From Neoroseomonas lacus (GTDB taxonomy: Bacteria > Pseudomonadota > Alphaproteobacteria > Acetobacterales > Acetobacteraceae): a stretch of 64,000 nucleotides of DNA. The position numbers and the translations under genes were made by a program. Shown here one piece after another: positions 8,824-17,900 of the stretch. The notes under the pieces are model-generated. The model was not told where the DNA came from. It made no database searches and saw nothing but the letters and a program-made list of their open reading frames with translations. The stretch is from the NCBI RefSeq assembly GCF_014644535.1, contig NZ_BMKW01000008.1, forward strand, positions 470 through 64,469. The letters are read 5' to 3'. The first letter of the stretch is position 1. The number at the start of each line of letters is the position of its first letter.

Positions 8824-9231
8824 TTATTCACCAGCACCACCGCCAGATTCGGCCCGCATATCCGCAAATAGAGTCTTTGCGACAATCATCGCTTCTCTCA
8901 CGGCAGGCAGGCCAATATAGCCGCAAAGGTGCAGAAGGGCTTCGGACAATTCGTCTTCAGTCCAGCCCGCTCGCCGAGCCATGCGCAAATGAATAGCCAA
9001 TTCAGGCCAAGCATGCGTGGCGGTGTCGGAGATCAAGCAGATCAGGGTGCGTGTCTTCGTATCGAGGCCGGGTCTTGACCAGAGTTGTGCGAAGACCGCC
9101 TCGCGAGCGTAGTCGCCAAACTTCTCCATCATCGGGTCGTCATAGACGCCCTGCATGCTTGCCAGTCCAGCCTGGCCAATAAGCTCTCGACGGACAGCGT
9201 CGCCCCTGTGCCAGAGTTCGCTCTTGGCCAT
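8824..9231 (-). CDS. Carboxymuconolactone decarboxylase / AhpD-like family protein
   Basis: A 135-residue all-helical protein of the CMD family. The typical core is present: TLICLISDTATHAWPELAIH, then a stretch with GWTEDELSEALLHLCGYIGL. There is no CxxC pair of the AhpD type, so it is closer to 4-carboxymuconolactone decarboxylases than to peroxidases. The substrate cannot be deduced. The start ATG at 9231 has GGGAG nine bases upstream. An in-frame GTG at 9237 is only three bases from that site and is less likely. No protocatechuate pathway genes surround it. It is divergent from the Liv operon. Confidence 0.85.
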   Translation of the reverse strand: MAKSELWHRGDAVRRELIGQAGLASMQGVYDDPMMEKFGDYAREAVFAQLWSRPGLDTKTRTLICLISDTATHAWPELAIHLRMARRAGWTEDELSEALLHLCGYIGLPAVREAMIVAKTLFADMRAESGGGAGE

Positions 9232-9627
9232 CGCCACGTTCTCCCTTGCCGTTGTTGCCGCAGCCTAGGCGGTCTCGATGGTTCAGCAAACTCGACGGCG
9301 CAGCCAGGGTGCAAGAATTCCCGCAGAATGGGACCCGCGCCGTTTGGGGGGACTTTGAGCCTCGGATCCAGCGACCCCGCACCATAGGATCGTCGTTCCG
9401 ACTTTCGTGATCGGCGCGCCTCTGCCTGAACTAGCACTTGACGACAGGGTGCCGACCCTCTGAGGCTGCATTCAACGCCGGATCATAGGGCGGGTATCGC
9501 AATCAGATTTGCTGGCTGCGGGACTCCGTTGAGAAGAGCCATGGGGAGAGGTTTGTCCTGGATAAGCAGGGCCTGTCTTTCTCTTGTGGCTGATCCGCAC
9601 AAGGGTCGGACACCAAGGGAGAACGCC
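9232..9627. other. Divergent intergenic region, no gene seen
   Basis: This stretch separates the CMD-like gene (-) from the Liv operon (+) and must carry both promoters. I see no convincing -35/-10 pair. A small inverted repeat (AGGGT-GCCG-ACCCT) lies near 9446-9459. No protein-like frame other than antisense ones is present. Confidence 0.5.
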
Positions 9628-10923
9628 ATGCTCACTAATCGTCGCACGCTTCTGGCCGGAGCCGGTGCGCTCGCTGCGGGTCGTGCCTTCGCACAAGGCA
9701 CTGGAGCCCCCATTCGCATCGGTCTCTTGCACGACCTGTCAGGCCCCTTCGCCGGTGCTGGGTCGGTGCCGCTATCCGTTGGCGCCGAAATTGCGATTGA
9801 ACTGTTCAATGAGCGCGGCGGGGTGGATGGGCGGATGGTTCAGGCTGTCGCCGCCGACAGCCAGAGCCGTGCCGAGGTGGCGATCAACGAGGCTGAGCGC
9901 CTGGTCAGCCAGGAGCGCGTCGATGTCATCGTCGGTGTGTACAGCTCCGCTCACGCGGTCCCGCTGGCGCAGCGCATGCAGGCCCAGGGAAAGATCCTGT
10001 GGATCAACAGCGCTATCGCTTCAGCGGTGCTGAAGGGCAAGCACTTCACCCACGTGTTCCGCCCGACCGTGCATTCCGACCAGTACGGCGAAGGCAGCAT
10101 CGAGTTCCTGGCCGAGCATTGCGAGCGGGCGACGCGTATCGCGCCTACCCAGTTCAAGCTTGGGATCATCTATGAGGATGGCCCTTATGGCGTCGGTGTC
10201 GCGACGGCGCTTGAGGAAAACGCGCGCCGGGTCGGCATGCCGGTGGCGCTGAAGGAAGGGTATTCCGCAACCGCGCCCGACCTCTCCACGCTGGTGACCA
10301 AGCTCCGTCGTGCCCGGCCGGATGCCGTCCTGCAGGTCGGCTACAACCCCGACATTACGCTGTTTCTACGCCAGGCCAAGGCGGGCGGGCTTCGTACCCG
10401 CATGCTCATCGGCCACGGTGCTGGCTATTCGCAGATCGATCGTCTGACCGAGACCTTCGGTGCGGAGATCGACCATTTCTGCAACGTCGACCCGGCCGCG
10501 ACCCAGATGCTCGACCCGTCGCGCCTGACGCCGCCGGCACGCGAACTGCAGCAGACCCTGCTGACGCGCTATCACGCCCGCACGCAGTCCAATGACCCGC
10601 CGACCCATGCCTCGATGGGCTTCAACAACACCTGGGTCTTCCTTGAACATGTTCTGAAGCCGGCGGTGCGCGAAGGCGGCGGGTCGATCGACGCCATGCG
10701 TCGCGCCGCCCTTGGTGTCGACATCCCCGTCGGCGGCACCATCCAGGGCTATGGCGTGAAGTTCAATCCGCCCGAGCACGAGATGGCGGGGCAGAATGGC
10801 CGCTCCGTTGCCGTCGTGATGCAGTTCGAGAACGCACGGTCCAAAGTGGTTTGGCCGACCCCGATCGCCGGCGGACCGCCGGTAATGCCACTGCCCGCCG
10901 GCAGCCCCTTCGCCCTGCGTTGA
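9628..10923 (+). CDS. Branched-chain amino acid-type ABC transporter substrate-binding protein (LivK-like)
   Basis: This periplasmic binding protein of 431 residues delivers the ligand to the permease encoded downstream. It has an export signal with an Arg pair (TNRRTLLAGAGALAAG) and probable cleavage after AFA (22/23), possibly a Tat signal. The mature part starts with the LivK family opening IRIGLLHDLSGPFAGAG and keeps a periplasmic-binding-protein type I fold (GVYSSAHAVP, GIIYEDGPYGVG). The start ATG follows AAGGGA at good spacing; a longer upstream frame lacks support. The family transports branched-chain amino acids, other amino acids, urea or aromatic acids. The exact ligand is unknown. 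Confidence 0.92.
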   Translation: MLTNRRTLLAGAGALAAGRAFAQGTGAPIRIGLLHDLSGPFAGAGSVPLSVGAEIAIELFNERGGVDGRMVQAVAADSQSRAEVAINEAERLVSQERVDVIVGVYSSAHAVPLAQRMQAQGKILWINSAIASAVLKGKHFTHVFRPTVHSDQYGEGSIEFLAEHCERATRIAPTQFKLGIIYEDGPYGVGVATALEENARRVGMPVALKEGYSATAPDLSTLVTKLRRARPDAVLQVGYNPDITLFLRQAKAGGLRTRMLIGHGAGYSQIDRLTETFGAEIDHFCNVDPAATQMLDPSRLTPPARELQQTLLTRYHARTQSNDPPTHASMGFNNTWVFLEHVLKPAVREGGGSIDAMRRAALGVDIPVGGTIQGYGVKFNPPEHEMAGQNGRSVAVVMQFENARSKVVWPTPIAGGPPVMPLPAGSPFALR

Positions 10924-10949
10924 AGGTGCATCCGATGCGGCGCCCATCA

Positions 10950-10970
10950 CGCACCCCCAATGGGGGTGCG
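10950..10970 (+). promoter_or_regulatory. Intercistronic hairpin between the binding-protein and LivG genes
   Basis: CGCACCCCC-AAT-GGGGGTGCG forms a perfect 9-bp GC-rich stem. It ends five bases before the GTG start at 10976 and covers the only purine-rich stretch that could serve as its ribosome binding site. Such hairpins commonly stabilise the upstream message and limit translation of the ATPase, giving an excess of binding protein. The function here is inferred. Confidence 0.6.
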
Positions 10971-10975
10971 ACTGC

Positions 10976-11716
10976 GTGAGCATGCTTCAGGTCTCGGGGC
11001 TGACAAAGTCGTTCGGCGGCTTCACCGCCGTCGACAATGTCAGCTTCAGCGTCGAGGAGGGCCAGATCCTGGGCCTCCTCGGCCCCAACGGCTCGGGCAA
11101 GAGCACGACCTTCAACTGCATCGCCGGCATGCTGAAGCCGACTGCGGGCAGTGTGAAACTGGCCGGCGAGGAAATCGGCGGCCTGAGCGCGGATGCAACA
11201 TGCCGCAAGGGGATTGGGCGCACTTTCCAGATCCCGCGGCCATTCCGCGAGTTGACCTTGCTCGAGAACGCCATGCTTGCCGCCCATTTCGGCAGCGACG
11301 GTCATCTCTCGCATGATGAGGCGGAAGCAATCGCGCGCGACGCCCTGACGCTGGCGCAGTTGCCGACCGATGCCAATGCCGTCGTCGGCGGGCTCGGTGC
11401 GGCGGGGCTCAAGAAGCTTGAACTCGCCCGCGCCATCGCGACGCGGCCGAAGTTGCTGCTGGCCGATGAGTCGCTCGGTGGCCTCGACGGTGGCGAGATG
11501 CGCCAGGCCGCGGACATGCTGAAGCGCATCCGCGACGAGCGCGGCATCACCATCGTCTGGGTCGAGCACATCATGGGCGTATTGCTGTCGGTGGTGGATC
11601 GCGTCCTGGTGCTCGACCATGGCGCGGTGATTTTCGAAGGCACGCCGCGTGAGGCGCAGCAGGATGAGAAGGTGGCCGAGGTGTATCTCGGACCTCCCGA
11701 GACACGCGCCGCATGA
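10976..11716 (+). CDS. ABC transporter ATP-binding protein, LivG type
   Basis: One of the two ATPases of the Liv-type importer, 246 residues from GTG at 10976 (ATG at 10982 is an alternative). Walker A is GPNGSGKST (36-44), Walker B LLLADES, and the H-loop histidine is in WVEHIMG. The signature region is unusual: LGAAGLKK at 140-147, where LivG proteins normally have something like LSYGQQRR, although the following LELARAIA is conserved. The protein acts at the inner membrane face with the LivF, LivH and LivM partners encoded next. The gene overlaps the next one by ATGA. Confidence 0.92.
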   Translation: MSMLQVSGLTKSFGGFTAVDNVSFSVEEGQILGLLGPNGSGKSTTFNCIAGMLKPTAGSVKLAGEEIGGLSADATCRKGIGRTFQIPRPFRELTLLENAMLAAHFGSDGHLSHDEAEAIARDALTLAQLPTDANAVVGGLGAAGLKKLELARAIATRPKLLLADESLGGLDGGEMRQAADMLKRIRDERGITIVWVEHIMGVLLSVVDRVLVLDHGAVIFEGTPREAQQDEKVAEVYLGPPETRAA

Positions 11717-12468
11717 CGACGACCCATGGGGGAGGGGGATCCGGCTTGATGGAGGGGCAAACGCTCAGCCTCGAGGGAATCCGTGCCGGCTACGGCGATT
11801 TCCAGGCTCTGTTCGATGTGGGGTTGAAAGTCGCGCCCGGGGAGGCCGTGGGTGTCGTCGGCCCCAATGGCGCGGGCAAGACGACGCTGCTGCGCGTGAT
11901 CTCCGGCATGTTGAAACCGAAGGCCGGCACGGCACGCTTCGGTGCTGCCGACCTCGCGGCCCTTCCAGCCCATGCGCTGCCCGGTATCGGGATCGCGCAC
12001 GTACCGGAGAATCGCCGCCTCTTCCCGCATCTCTCAGTCGAGGAGAACCTGAAGGTCGGCGCCTATATCCCCAGCGCCCGAAAGCATTTCGCCGAACGCC
12101 TGGATTATGTGTTCGGCATGTTCCCCCGGCTGAAGGAACGCCGGCGCCAGCTCGCCGGCACCATGAGCGGCGGCGAGCAGCAGATGTGCGCGATCGGCCG
12201 CGCGCTGATGTGTAGCCCGCGCATCCTGTTGCTCGATGAGCCTTCGGCCGGCTTGGCGCCGCTCGTCGTTGCGCAGGTCTTCGCGCTGGTGCAACGCATC
12301 CGCGCTGAAGGGCTGACGGTGCTCATCGTCGAACAGAATGTGGCGCAGGTCCTGCGCGTGGTGGACCGCGCCTACGTTCTCGAAGCCGGGCGCGTCGTGG
12401 CCGAGGGGACATCGGCACAACTGGCCTCGGATCCGATGATCCGCAGTGCCTTCCTGGGAGGGCACTGA
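11713..12468 (+). CDS. ABC transporter ATP-binding protein, LivF type
   Basis: The second ATPase of the importer, 251 residues. It has Walker A (GPNGAGKTT), a canonical signature (MSGGEQQM), Walker B (ILLLDEPSAGL) and the H-loop region IVEQNV, where Gln-Asn replaces the usual His as is common in LivF. Its ATG overlaps the stop of the LivG gene. A second in-frame ATG at 11749, preceded by GGGGGAGGGGG, could also serve. The two ATPases are expected to form a heterodimer; only this one has a standard signature motif. Confidence 0.93.
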   Translation: MTTTHGGGGSGLMEGQTLSLEGIRAGYGDFQALFDVGLKVAPGEAVGVVGPNGAGKTTLLRVISGMLKPKAGTARFGAADLAALPAHALPGIGIAHVPENRRLFPHLSVEENLKVGAYIPSARKHFAERLDYVFGMFPRLKERRRQLAGTMSGGEQQMCAIGRALMCSPRILLLDEPSAGLAPLVVAQVFALVQRIRAEGLTVLIVEQNVAQVLRVVDRAYVLEAGRVVAEGTSAQLASDPMIRSAFLGGH

Positions 12469-12469
12469 G

Positions 12470-13324
12470 TTGGATCCGTTCCTGCTGGAAGCGATCGTCA
12501 ATGGCATCCTGCTCGGCGGCGTCTTTGCCCTGCCGGTGCTGGGCCTGAACCTGGTCTTCGGTGTCGTAGACGTCGTCTGGCTCTGTTACGCGGAACTGGT
12601 GATGGTCGGCATGTACTGCGTGTGGTTTCTCTACACGCAGGCGGGCTGGCCATTGATCGCTGCCTTCGCGGCATGCTTGCCCGTGGTCGCCGGGCTGGGG
12701 CTGCTGCTGCACCAGCTCGTGGTGCGGCCATTGCTGAGCAGTCCGCCCATCACGCAGGTGCTGGCGACCGGCGGTGTCCTCTTCATTCTGCAGGGCGGGG
12801 CGATGCTGATCTTCGGCACCGATTTCCGCTCGCTGGGCGTCGAGATGCCGCCGATGGAGGTTGGCGAGATCTTTGTCTCGGGCACCAAGCTCATCGCCTT
12901 CGTGGCGGCATTGGTCGGCGCGGGTCTGCTCTGGACCTTCCTGAAGTTCACCTATGTTGGCACCGCCATTCGCGCCATCGCCCGCGACCGCGAGGTGATG
13001 CCGCTGATGGGGGTCGATCCGCGCCGCATCTACCTGGTGGCCTCGGCGATCGGCGGCACGCTGGCGGGCCTCGCGGCGTGCCTGCTGGTCGTGCAACTCG
13101 ACGTGCATCCCTTCATCGGGCTGAGCTTCGGGCCGATCACCTTCATGATCTGCGTCATGGGCGGGCTCGGGAATATGCTGGGCGGCTTCCTCGCCGCCTT
13201 CCTGATGGGCGTCATCATCTCGACCGGCGGCTTCTGGTGGAATACCGAGATGAGCTACGTCGTCGCTTTCGCCTGCTTCATCGTCGTCATGTTCGCGCGC
13301 CCGAGGGGGCTGTTTGCCCGATGA
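12470..13324 (+). CDS. ABC transporter permease, LivH type
   Basis: An inner-membrane permease of 284 residues with about eight hydrophobic segments and the LivH opening IVNGILLGGVFALPVLGLN. The conserved cytoplasmic loop (TAIRAIARDREVMPLMGVDP) contacts the ATPases. The likely start is TTG at 12470, two bases after the LivF stop, with GGGAGG eight bases upstream. A GTG at 12446 lies inside the LivF coding end and is less well placed. The gene overlaps livM by ATGA. Confidence 0.92.
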   Translation: MDPFLLEAIVNGILLGGVFALPVLGLNLVFGVVDVVWLCYAELVMVGMYCVWFLYTQAGWPLIAAFAACLPVVAGLGLLLHQLVVRPLLSSPPITQVLATGGVLFILQGGAMLIFGTDFRSLGVEMPPMEVGEIFVSGTKLIAFVAALVGAGLLWTFLKFTYVGTAIRAIARDREVMPLMGVDPRRIYLVASAIGGTLAGLAACLLVVQLDVHPFIGLSFGPITFMICVMGGLGNMLGGFLAAFLMGVIISTGGFWWNTEMSYVVAFACFIVVMFARPRGLFAR

Positions 13325-14277
13325 TCAGGATTGCGATTGCACTGTTCGTCGCCCTCGCGGCGTTGCCTCTGCTCGGGCTGCCCGATTACTTCCTGCATCT
13401 CGGCATCGCGACGATGCTCTCGGCGCTCAGCTTCACGGGTTGGGCACTGATGGGGCGCTTCGGACTGGTCTCCTTCGGCCATGGCGCCTTCATCGGCATC
13501 GCCGCCTATACGATGGCGCTGCTGTGGAACGAGGTGGGGCTGTCGCCCTGGCTCGGCGTGCCAGCCGGGGTGGCGCTCGCTGTCGCGGCGGCGGCGCTGC
13601 TGGCCTACCCCTGCTTCCGGCTGCGGGTGGTGGGGCATTACTTCGCGCTGGTCACCCTCGCCGCCGGCGAGATCGTGCGCATCCTGATCATTGCGCTGCG
13701 CGACCACACCGGCGGCTCGCTCGGCATGACGCCACGACTTGCCCCGGACAATTCCTTCGCCGCGATGCAGTTCGACAAGCACGGCTTCTGGTGGTTGGCC
13801 GTTGCGGCCTGGGGCTTCGGGATACTGGTGTGGTGGTGGATCGACCGCAGCATGTCGGCCAAGGCGCTCGCGGCCATCAGCGAAGATGAGGACGCTGCGG
13901 CGTCGATCGGCATCCGCGTGACGCGTGAGAAAATGATGATCACGCTGATCTCGGCCGGCCTCGCCGCGTTGGGTGGCGCGCTGGGGGCGCAATACCGGCT
14001 CTACCTCAACCCTGAATCGCTGGCGGGCATTGGCATCTCGCTGCAGATCGTCTTCGGCGCGCTGGCCGGCGGCATGTATTCGATGCTGGGGCCGACCGTG
14101 GGCGCGGCCTTCACCATCGCCCTGGAGGAGACGCTGCGGGTGTCCTTCGGCACGGCCTTCATCGGCGCCGCGCCACTGGTCTACGGCGTCCTGCTGGTGC
14201 TGTTCATCCTGTTCCTGCCACGCGGCATTGTCGGGTGGTTCGAACGAAAGCGTTGGGCACCGCGCGTGGGGCGTTAG
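13321..14277 (+). CDS. ABC transporter permease, LivM type
   Basis: The second permease subunit, 318 residues, with many hydrophobic segments and the LivM hallmarks GWALMGRFGLVSFGHGAFIG and the ATPase-coupling loop with AISEDEDAAASIGI. It starts at ATG 13321, overlapping the livH stop. It is the last gene of the operon binding protein-LivG-LivF-LivH-LivM. The C-terminus ends in a basic tail after LFLPRGIVGW. Imperfect palindromes follow immediately. Confidence 0.93.
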   Translation: MIRIAIALFVALAALPLLGLPDYFLHLGIATMLSALSFTGWALMGRFGLVSFGHGAFIGIAAYTMALLWNEVGLSPWLGVPAGVALAVAAAALLAYPCFRLRVVGHYFALVTLAAGEIVRILIIALRDHTGGSLGMTPRLAPDNSFAAMQFDKHGFWWLAVAAWGFGILVWWWIDRSMSAKALAAISEDEDAAASIGIRVTREKMMITLISAGLAALGGALGAQYRLYLNPESLAGIGISLQIVFGALAGGMYSMLGPTVGAAFTIALEETLRVSFGTAFIGAAPLVYGVLLVLFILFLPRGIVGWFERKRWAPRVGR

Positions 14278-14370
14278 AGCAGATCCGTCCGGGTGGAATC
14301 ACCCGGGCGGGTGAAGATGCTCGCTCAAACAAGGCGAGAGCGGTTCCACCCTCGGGGGAACCGCTCAAAT
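14276..14370. repeat. REP-like imperfect palindromes after the Liv operon
   Basis: Two inverted repeats follow livM. The first has a core CCGGGTG-GAAT-CACCCGG at about 14289-14306, inside a longer imperfect palindrome bounded by GAGCA and TGCTC. The second is AGCGGTTCC...GGAACCGCT at about 14339-14368. They lack a T-run but may terminate or stabilise the operon transcript. The core CGTCCGGGTGGAATCA (14286-14301) recurs almost exactly at 42103-42117, suggesting a dispersed element. Confidence 0.5.
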
Positions 14371-14708
14371 GCGTGTTCCGATCGACGGAAACGGCCTGAC
14401 CACCACAAGGCCACTCAATGGATCGGTGGTCGGATGAAGGTGCTGGCCGGTGCCGATGCAACTACTCTAGCCGCAGGCGGCGAGGCGCCGGCGAGCATCA
14501 TCGCCTCTTACCCGACCACGGATCCCAAGCATGCCGAGGTGCGACGCCGATCTGCGCTGCCTGGCACGAGACCTTCGGAAAGCCATCAGCTTGGTCAGGT
14601 ACGTGACGTGACCTGCTTCGTGGCCCTGAAGGCCCTGGGCGGCAGTGGGGGGATGATGCCCCCTGCGACGGCCCGGCCGGGGCGACCGAAGCCGGCCGCT
14701 ATCAGTCC
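14371..14708. other. Non-coding stretch, nothing recognised
   Basis: This lies between the 3' ends of the convergent Liv and RND operons. Frames on both strands lack family resemblance and credible ribosome binding sites. I see no gene or RNA in it. Confidence 0.4.
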
Positions 14709-17700
14709 TCACACGCCGGTCGCACCTGCCGCATCTTCGCTCGCCGCCGTCTTGCCTCCGGACTTCGGCCGCTTCCTCCATTCATCGAGCCGCTGCAGCA
14801 GCACGAAGAAGGACGGCACGAACAGCACGGCGAGGCAGGTCGAGGCCAGCATGCCGCTGAACACGCTGATGCCAAGCGAGCGCCGCGCATTCGCTCCCGC
14901 GCCGGTCGCCAGAACCAGCGGCAGCACGCCCAGGATGAAGGCGAAGGAGGTCATCAGGATCGGCCGCAACCGCATCCGTGATGCCGTGACCGCGGCTTCG
15001 AGGATCGACTTGCCGTGGATGAGGCGCTCTTCGCGCGCCACCTCGACAATCAGGATGCCATTTTTCGCCGACAGGGCGATCAGCAGCATCAGGCCGATCT
15101 GCACATAGAGGTTGTTCGCCGCACCGACCGCCGTCAGCGCGAGCACCGGGCCGACCAGCGCGAGCGGCACGGCCGAGAGTACGGAGAATGGCAGGATCCA
15201 GCTCTCATACTGTCCGGCCAGGCAGAGATAGACGAGCAGCAGCGACAGCGCGAAGACATAGATCAGCGTGTTGCCGGTGACATTCTCCTGATACGACATC
15301 GCCGTCCATTCGAAGGCGACGTCCGGCGGCAATACCTCGCGGGCGATGCGTTCCATCGTCTGCATCGCCTGGCCCGAGCTGAAGCCTTGGGCCGGGCTGC
15401 CGACGATCGTCGAGGAGGCGTACAGATTGTACAGCGTGACCAGCGGCGGCCCGGCCGCCTGACCCATGGTCGCGACGGCGCCCAGCGGCACCATCTGATT
15501 GTCCTGGCTGCGCACATGCAGGTTCAGCAAATCGTCAGGGTTGAGGCGGAAGCGCGCATCCGCCTGGACATAGACCTGCAGCGACTGCCCGAACTTGTTG
15601 AACTGGTTGACGTAGGACGACCCGACATAGTCCGTCAGCATGGCGAAGACATCGCCGACCGGCACGCGAAGCTGTTGCGCACGCTCCCGATCGACCGTGA
15701 TCGACACCTGCGGCGCATTGGCGCGGAAGGTGGTCAGCACATTGCGTAGCGACGGTTCGTGTGATGCGCGTTCGAGGATCTGGCCGGTCAGCGCGTCCAG
15801 CTTGGCATAATCGAAGCTGCCGCCGAGCAATTCGAGCTGCATCTGGAAGCCGCCGGCATTGCCGATGCCTTGCACGGGCGGTGGCGGCAGTACCACGGCC
15901 CGTCCGTCCTGCAACGCGGCCAGGTCGCGCGACAATCTTTCATAGAGCGGCAGCAACCCCTGATCGGGGTGTGCATCCCGCTCGGAGAAGGGCTTCAGGA
16001 TGACCCAGGCCACGCCGGCATTGGACAGGTCGGCGAAATTGTCGAGCGGTGACACGCCTGCAAGTGCGATCACCTGTTGCACGCCGGGGATACGCTGGAC
16101 GATCTGTCGGGCCTGCTCCAGAGTCGCCGTCGTACGGCCTAGGGCCGCCCCTTCCGGCAACTCGATCGACAGCAGCAGGTAGCCCTGGTCGTCGATCGGA
16201 ATGAAGCCCGTCGGGATGCGGGATAGGCCATACAACGCGCCGCCCGAGACCAGCAGCGCGATCACCACCATCACGCCGCTGATGTGGACCATGCGGGCGA
16301 TGATGCTGGTGTACCAGCGTTCGAAGGCGTCATAGACGCGGTTGAAGCCGCGGTAGAAGAAGTTGCGCTTTTCCGGCGGCACCGGCGTGCGTAGCCACAT
16401 GGCGCACTGCGTCGGCTTCAGCGTCGCAGCATTCACGGCGCTGATCAGCGCCGTCGCGGCGATCACCAACGCGAACTGCGCGAACATCTGCCCGGTCAAG
16501 CCGGGGACGAAAGCGGCCGGCAGGAAGACGCTCATCAGCACCAGGGTGATGCCGATGATCGGGCCGAACAGTTCCCGCATCGCTTCGATCGCGGCGTCGA
16601 CGCCGTTCTTGCCTTCCTCGATGTGCTTGGTGACGCCCTCGACGATCACGATCGCGTCGTCGACGACGATGCCGATGGCGAGCACGATGCCGAAGAGCGT
16701 CGTCAGGTTCACCGTGAAGCCGAGGGCCGCCATGCCGGCGAAGGCGCCGATGATGGTGACCGGGACGGTGGTCGCCGGCACCAGCGTGGCGCGGAAGTTC
16801 TGCAGGAACAGCAGGATGACGACCAGCACCAGGAGGCCCGCCTGGTACAGCGTGGAATAGACTTCGTTGATGGAGTCGTTGACGAAGGTGGTGGTGTCGT
16901 AGGGGATCGAGAAGCGCAGCCCCGCGGGGAAGCGGCGCGACAGGTCCTCCATGGTGCGGCGGATGGTCTGGCCGACCTGGAGCGAATTCGCCTCCGGCGT
17001 CTGGTAGATGGCGATGCCGGCGGCCGGACGGCCATCGAGATGGAAGTCCTGTGCGTAGTTCTGAGCGCCCAATTCGACCCGCGCGACGTCGCGCAGATAG
17101 GTCAGGCGGCCGCCCTGCGCGGTCTGGTCGCGAATAACGATGCTGGCGAATTGCTCGGGCTCGTTCAGCCGGGACTGGACGTTGATGGTGTACTGGAATT
17201 GCTGCTCCGGCGGGGCTGGCGGGGCGCCGACCTGTCCGGCGGCGATCACCTGGTTCTGCTGCTGGATGGCATTGATGACGTCCGCCGGCTCGAGGCCGAA
17301 GGAATAGAGCTTCTCCGGATCCATCCAGACCCGCATGGCATAGAGGCCGGCGCCAAAGACGGTGACGGAGCCGACGCCCGGCAGGCGCGACAGCACATTG
17401 ACCAGGTTGATGGTCGCGTAGTTGCTGAGGAAGCCGCTGTCGAAGCGATTATCGGCTGAATCCAGCGCCACCATCTGCAGGATGGCGGTGTTCTTCTTCT
17501 GGACGCTCACGCCTTGCGCCTGCACCGGCGTGGGCAGGGAGGCGAGCGCCAGCGAGACGCGGTTCTGCACCAGCACCTGCGCCGTATCGGGGTTGGTGCC
17601 GATGCGGAAGGTAACGGTCAGGCGATAGGTGCCGTCCGGCGCGCTGGTCGAGGACATGTACAACATGCCGTCGACGCCATTGACCTGGTTCTCGATCGGC

Positions 17701-17888
17701 AGGGCGACGGTGTCGATGACGGTCTGCGCGCTGGCGCCGGGGTAGTTGGCCGTGACCATGACGGTCGGCGGCACGATGTTGGGGAATTCGGAAACCGGCA
17801 GCCGAAACAGCGAGACCGCGCCGATGACGACCAGCACGATCGCCAGCACATTGGCGAGGACCGGGCGCTCGATGAAGAATTTCGACAT
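14709..17888 (-). CDS. RND multidrug efflux permease (HAE1/AcrB-MexB type)
   Basis: The inner-membrane proton/drug antiporter of a tripartite pump, 1059 residues. The N-terminus (MSKFFIERPVLANVLAI) and the duplicated 12-helix plus two large periplasmic loops plan are typical of the HAE1 family. The proton-relay residues are present: D410-D411 in IVVDDAIVIVE (TM4) and K942 in SAKNGILIVE (TM10). It forms the pump with the membrane fusion protein and outer-membrane channel encoded upstream in the same operon. Substrates are probably hydrophobic or amphiphilic compounds. No TetR-type repressor gene adjoins the operon. Confidence 0.97.
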   Translation of the reverse strand: MSKFFIERPVLANVLAIVLVVIGAVSLFRLPVSEFPNIVPPTVMVTANYPGASAQTVIDTVALPIENQVNGVDGMLYMSSTSAPDGTYRLTVTFRIGTNPDTAQVLVQNRVSLALASLPTPVQAQGVSVQKKNTAILQMVALDSADNRFDSGFLSNYATINLVNVLSRLPGVGSVTVFGAGLYAMRVWMDPEKLYSFGLEPADVINAIQQQNQVIAAGQVGAPPAPPEQQFQYTINVQSRLNEPEQFASIVIRDQTAQGGRLTYLRDVARVELGAQNYAQDFHLDGRPAAGIAIYQTPEANSLQVGQTIRRTMEDLSRRFPAGLRFSIPYDTTTFVNDSINEVYSTLYQAGLLVLVVILLFLQNFRATLVPATTVPVTIIGAFAGMAALGFTVNLTTLFGIVLAIGIVVDDAIVIVEGVTKHIEEGKNGVDAAIEAMRELFGPIIGITLVLMSVFLPAAFVPGLTGQMFAQFALVIAATALISAVNAATLKPTQCAMWLRTPVPPEKRNFFYRGFNRVYDAFERWYTSIIARMVHISGVMVVIALLVSGGALYGLSRIPTGFIPIDDQGYLLLSIELPEGAALGRTTATLEQARQIVQRIPGVQQVIALAGVSPLDNFADLSNAGVAWVILKPFSERDAHPDQGLLPLYERLSRDLAALQDGRAVVLPPPPVQGIGNAGGFQMQLELLGGSFDYAKLDALTGQILERASHEPSLRNVLTTFRANAPQVSITVDRERAQQLRVPVGDVFAMLTDYVGSSYVNQFNKFGQSLQVYVQADARFRLNPDDLLNLHVRSQDNQMVPLGAVATMGQAAGPPLVTLYNLYASSTIVGSPAQGFSSGQAMQTMERIAREVLPPDVAFEWTAMSYQENVTGNTLIYVFALSLLLVYLCLAGQYESWILPFSVLSAVPLALVGPVLALTAVGAANNLYVQIGLMLLIALSAKNGILIVEVAREERLIHGKSILEAAVTASRMRLRPILMTSFAFILGVLPLVLATGAGANARRSLGISVFSGMLASTCLAVLFVPSFFVLLQRLDEWRKRPKSGGKTAASEDAAGATGV

Positions 17889-17900
17889 ACCGGCTCGTTC

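Noticed and set aside
8824..9231. CMD-like protein as an AhpD peroxidase partner
   Set aside because: It lacks the CxxC pair and proton-relay His that the true AhpD at 62748-63284 has.
9438..9466. TTGACG as a -35 box for the Liv operon
   Set aside because: The hexamer 17 bp downstream (TGAGGC) does not resemble a -10 box.
12622..13320. Long open extension in front of livM
   Set aside because: It is an out-of-frame reading of the livH gene; the family N-terminus begins at ATG 13321.
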